From positions 21,703,001-21,767,000 of the forward strand of contig OY756966.1 of the NCBI GenBank assembly GCA_963580455.1: 64,000 bases of DNA, given 5' to 3'. Position 1 is the first letter of the stretch; every line of letters starts with the position of its first letter. Source of the stretch: Euonymus europaeus (lineage: Eukaryota; Streptophyta; Magnoliopsida; Celastrales; Celastraceae). The notes beneath the pieces are model-generated. The model saw nothing but the letters and a program-made list of their open reading frames with translations, was not told where the DNA came from and did no database searches. Below are positions 60,531 to 64,000 of the stretch, in pieces. A program made the translations under genes and the position numbers.

Positions 60531-62160
60531 TCAAGCTGGAGCATAGATGTTAGTCATGCCCAGCTTGTTACAAATAAAGTTAACCCGAACACCCCCTAGA
60601 GCCTTAGTGAAAATATCAGCTAGTTGATCATGAGTTCTCACATGCTTCAAACCGACCTCCTTTAATTGCACCTTCTCACGCACAAAATGGCAATCTACCT
60701 CAATATGTTTAGTTCTCTCATGAAAAACAGGATTCGATGCAATATGAATAGCAGCTTGATTATCACACCATAACTGAGTTCTTCCCGAGGGAATATAACC
60801 CAATTCGTGCATTAATTGTCTCACATAACATATCTCACTCGCAGTATGAGCCATCGCTCTATATTCGGCTTCAGCACTAGACCGGGCTACCACAGATTGC
60901 TTCTTACTCTTCCAACCAATCAAATTGCCACCAACAAACACACAGTAACCAGTAGTGGACTTCCTATCGAAAGGAGATCCTGCCCAATCAGCATTAGAAA
61001 ATGCTTCAATATTCACATGTTCATGGTTTGCATATAACAAACCCTGACTCGGTGCACCTTTAAGGTACCGAAGAATGCGTAAGACAGCATCCCAATGAGG
61101 AACACGAGGATTAGACATAAATTGACTAACCACACTCACTGAGAACGCTATATCCGGACGAGTCACCCCAAGATAATTCAACCTCCCCACAAGCCGTCGA
61201 TATCTTTCAGGATCATCAAACAAATCCCCCTCATCAGGATAAAGTTTCATCTCAGAGACCATAGGAGAGTCACAAGGCTTTGCACCACTCATTCCAGTAT
61301 CTTGTAAAAGATCCACAACATATTTCTTTTGGGATAGGAATATCCCACGTCGACACCGAGCGACTTCTACACCTAAAAAATATTGTAGGGTACCAAGATC
61401 CTTAGTCTGAAATTGACTTTGCAAGAACACCTTCAAAGAAGATATCCCATCTTCATTACTTCCCGTAATAACAATATCGTCCACATAAACCACCAACAGG
61501 ATACTGCCTGCACTAGATCGATGGTAAAACACTGAGTGATCTTTTTCCGATCTCTTCAACCCAAACTTCTGTACCACATCAGAAAACCGACCAAACCCGG
61601 CTCGAGGAGATTGTTTCAAGCCATATAAAGATTTCTTCAACTTACACACCATACCCGACTCCCCCTGAGCAACAAACTCAGGGGGTTGCTCCAAATACAC
61701 CTCTTCAGTAAGATCACCATGAAGGAAAGCATTTTTCACATCCAACTGGTGTAAAGGCCAACGAAAAGTGGCAGCAAGAGAAATAAGTAAGCGAACAGAA
61801 GTGAACTTAGCCACCGGAGAGAAAGTGTCAGTATAATCAACACCATAAGTCTGAGCATACCCTTTCGCCACCAAACAGGCCTTAAGACGAGCGACAGACC
61901 CATTGGGGATTAGTCTTAACGGTAAAGACCCATTTGCTACCAATAGACTTCTTACCCGGAGGTAGAGGCACCAAATCCCATGTATGATTTTGTTCCAAGG
62001 CCGACATTTCATTAGTCATAGCAGTGAGCCACCCAGGAGACGCAAGAGCCTCTGATAAAGAACGAGGAGTGGTGATGGAATCAATAGCCAAAGCAAAAGT
62101 CCGGAGAGACTGAGAGAGCCCTGCATAAGATATGATAGCAGATAAGGATATTTGACACAC
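60531..62160 (-). pseudogene. copia reverse transcriptase and RNase H (element D)
   Basis: The RT start is in the frame 61882-62160 (MTNEMSALEQNHTWDLVPLP, GSKWVFTVK). After a shift at about 61910 the rest is open at 60531-61910: VAKGYAQTYGVDYTDTFSPV, QLDVKNAFLHGDL, YGLKQSPRAGF and VVYVDDIVITGS with the YVDD active site. RNase H reads SNADWAGSPFDRKSTTGYCV, RSSAEAEYRAMAH, CDNQAAIHIASNPVFHERTK and HIEVDCHFV. It ends TNIYAPA with TGA in the polypurine tract. Confidence 0.88.
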
Positions 62161-63029
62161 TGGCGCCGGCCTTTGCGCATAGCAATCGGAACATCAAGAT
62201 CAGGTGCAGGATCAAGAGCAGGAGCAGTGGTAGGAGTAGGGTCAGGAGCAGTGGGAGGAGCAGGATCAGTCGGCACAACAGGAGATAGTAGAGGCACCTT
62301 GTCAGAAGGACCTGATGGAGGACAACGGTACACAGAGCGAGGACCGCGGACAAAGGTTTTCAACAAAGGGGATAATGGAGCAGGGCGCTGATCAAGATCA
62401 TAAATAAGGAACTCATCAGGTGTAGAAGACACAGGGGTAGTATGGGAAGAGTACGGGGTAGACTCATTAAAAATGACATCAGAAGATACAAGATAGCGTC
62501 CTAAGTCAGGAGAGTAACACCGGTACCCTTTTTGAGTGCGGGAATAGCCAAGCAAAATACACCGTAAGGACTTAGGATCGAGTTTAGTGAGATGAGGCCG
62601 AATATCCCTGACATAACAAGTACAACCAAACACGCGAATGGGAATAGAATGAAGCACATCCTGAGGAAACAGAAGCTGATATGGAATTTGACCACTAAGA
62701 ACAGAGGAAGGCATACGATTAATAAGGTAAGTGGCAGTCAAGACAGCATCCCCCCATAACAGTTTAGGAACCTGCATATGGAACATAAGAGCACGAGAAA
62801 CTTCCATAATATGACGATTTTTACGTTCAGCCACCTCATTTTGTTGAGGGGTATCAGGACAAGAAGACTGATGAAGCATACCCTTCCTTGTTAGAAACGA
62901 AGACATTTCAGTGGAGAGATACTCTCTAGCATTATCACTACGAAGAACTCGAATACACCTATCAAACTGAGTATGGATTTCATTGACAAAAGAGCAAAAG
63001 ATAGAAAATAAATCCGAACGCTTTTTCAT
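62016..63029 (-). pseudogene. copia integrase core and linker (element D)
   Basis: Contains LRSDNAREYLS (second catalytic Asp), SSCPDTPQQNEVAERKNRHI (third acidic residue), PKLLWGDAVLTATYLINRMP and LGYSRTQKGYRCYSPDLGRY. A long Pro/Ala/Asp linker follows. Frame is lost at about 62155. One TGA, at a former Arg codon after TFIDDYS near 63046, separates it from the part to the right. Confidence 0.85.
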
Positions 63030-63047
63030 TAAATAAACCCAAGTAGT

Positions 63048-64000
63048 TCAAGAATAGTCATCAATAAAAGTCACAAAATAGCGATAGCCAAACTTAGATA
63101 CAATAGGACATGGACCCCATATATCAGAATGAACTAAAGAAAATGGAGCAGAAACTCGTTTAAGACTTCTAGACACATAAGACCGACGATGATGTTTTGC
63201 AAACTGACAGGACTCGCAAAATAACTGCTGTAAAGACGATAAAGATGGACATAAAATCTGCAAACTAGGGAGCGCCGGATGACCAAGACGACAATGAAGA
63301 TCCAAAGGAGATGGAGGACTAGACACCATCAAGGAAGAAGGTTGAACGTCCAACACATATAACCCTCCAGAACTAAGGTGACCCCTACCAATCATCATGT
63401 TCGTTGATAGATCCTGAAAAACACAATGATCAGCATAAAACGTTACTGAGCACTTGAGAGCCTTAGTAATAGCACTCACAGATAGTAAATTAAATGGAAA
63501 TGATGACAAAGTGAGAACAGAGTCCAAGTGCAAATGTGGAGTAGGAGATGCAGTGCCAATTCCTTGCACCTCTACCAAGTTACCATTAGCTACCCGCACT
63601 GCTGGAGATGAAGAAGTGGAGGAATATGTGTCAAGAGTACCTGTGTTCCCGGTTATGTGATCGCAAGCACCAGAATCAATAACCCAAGTACGAGGGGACA
63701 CTGACAAACAAGCAGATGCATTAGGAGTAACCGAAGCAGCACTAGGAGTAGACATCTGACTCATGATACGGGAGTATTCTGCAGCGGAGAGACTGACACG
63801 ACCGTCATCAAACAAAGAGGTCCCATAAGCAATGCTCAAATCCTGAACACCCACACCTACACCACCAGAAGCAACGTGGGCAGAGCGACTCTGTGGTGGT
63901 TTACCATGTAACATCCAGTATCGATCACGAGTATGGCCTACTCCACCACAATGGTAACAAGTAAATTTGCCATCTATGCCCCCACGACCACCACGGCCAC
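63048..64000 (-). pseudogene. copia gag C-terminus, protease and integrase N-terminus (element D)
   Basis: At the right edge lies a gag zinc knuckle (63915-63970) in which the last Cys is replaced by Tyr (C-X2-C-X4-H-X4-Y), followed by MLHGKPPQSR. The protease reads TWVIDSGACDHITGNTG. Pre-integrase follows with LLSVSAITKALKCSVTFY and CRLGHPALPSLQ, then CESCQFAKHHRRSY and VHSDIWGPCPI with the first catalytic Asp. Gag upstream of the knuckle is outside the window. Confidence 0.85.

Larger units (their letters stand above)
60357..64000 (-). mobile_element. Ty1/copia element D, 3' LTR to gag, running off the window
   Basis: A minus-strand element beginning with its 3' LTR at 60357-60523. RNase H, RT, integrase, protease and the gag zinc knuckle follow toward the right edge. 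It is less decayed than A, B and C: RT-RNase H is open for almost 500 codons. At least two frameshifts (near 61910 and 62155) and one stop (63046-63048 area) remain, so it is defective. It cuts ValRS B homology at 60356; the left flank is CTTTT, and the matching duplicate should lie past the window end. Confidence 0.92.

Noticed and set aside
1..64000. CRISPR arrays, tRNA or rRNA genes, prokaryotic operons or phage-like systems
   Set aside because: No spaced repeat array, no cloverleaf-like tRNA gene apart from the SINE heads, and the gene structure is plainly that of a plant nucleus.

Overview
The window is nuclear DNA of a flowering plant, most likely a eudicot. The evidence is intron-rich organellar-type valyl-tRNA synthetase (ValRS) copies, a P-class pentatricopeptide-repeat gene, and dense nested plant-type transposons: Ty1/copia, Ty3/gypsy, Mutator-like (MULE), hAT-like, an Emigrant/Lemi1-like element, an L1-type LINE and an Au/TS-like SINE. 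I see no tRNA or rRNA gene and no bacterial-type features.

Layout. 1-4.5 kb: left end of a minus-strand gypsy-type element with a 2.1-kb LTR and a tRNA-Met primer-binding site but no recognisable gag. It cuts a decayed copia element (4.5-7.2 kb). A second copia copy in the opposite direction (7.2-10.1 kb) abuts it, followed by the 5' end of a third LTR element (to 10.94 kb). 10.97-23.34 kb: ValRS copy A, a pseudogene. It lacks both ends and one internal exon, has a stop codon and a 2-bp frameshift, and carries a 4.5-kb copia element in an intron. 24.1-25.8 kb: an intact intronless PPR gene. 25.85-31.35 kb: a nest of DNA transposons starting about 60 bp upstream of the PPR start codon. It has hAT-like outer ends and holds a FAR1-type MULE with about 130-bp inverted repeats. 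31.8-38.5 kb: two further damaged copies of the 2.1-kb LTR family, one split by a clean 1.47-kb solo LTR, plus a fragment of a GH31 glycosidase gene. 39.0-40.15 kb: a MITE and a MULE remnant with a zinc knuckle.

40.7-60.07 kb: ValRS copy B. Seventeen exons read through without a break to the normal stop codon; the N-terminal exons lie beyond the window. Its introns hold LINE, SINE and Emigrant-like remnants and a very young 4,977-bp gypsy element (50,453-55,429) with apparently identical 242-bp LTRs and a 5-bp target duplication. 60.36 kb to the end: another defective copia element running out of the window.

The two ValRS copies lie in the same orientation about 35 kb apart and share introns and old repeats, so a segment of at least 13 kb was duplicated. 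Copy A then decayed while copy B stayed open. Likely host genes are ValRS B and the PPR protein; both probably act in organelle gene expression. I found no convincing new biological system. The most informative observations concern duplication and decay, transposon nesting, and a recently inserted yet coding-defective gypsy element.
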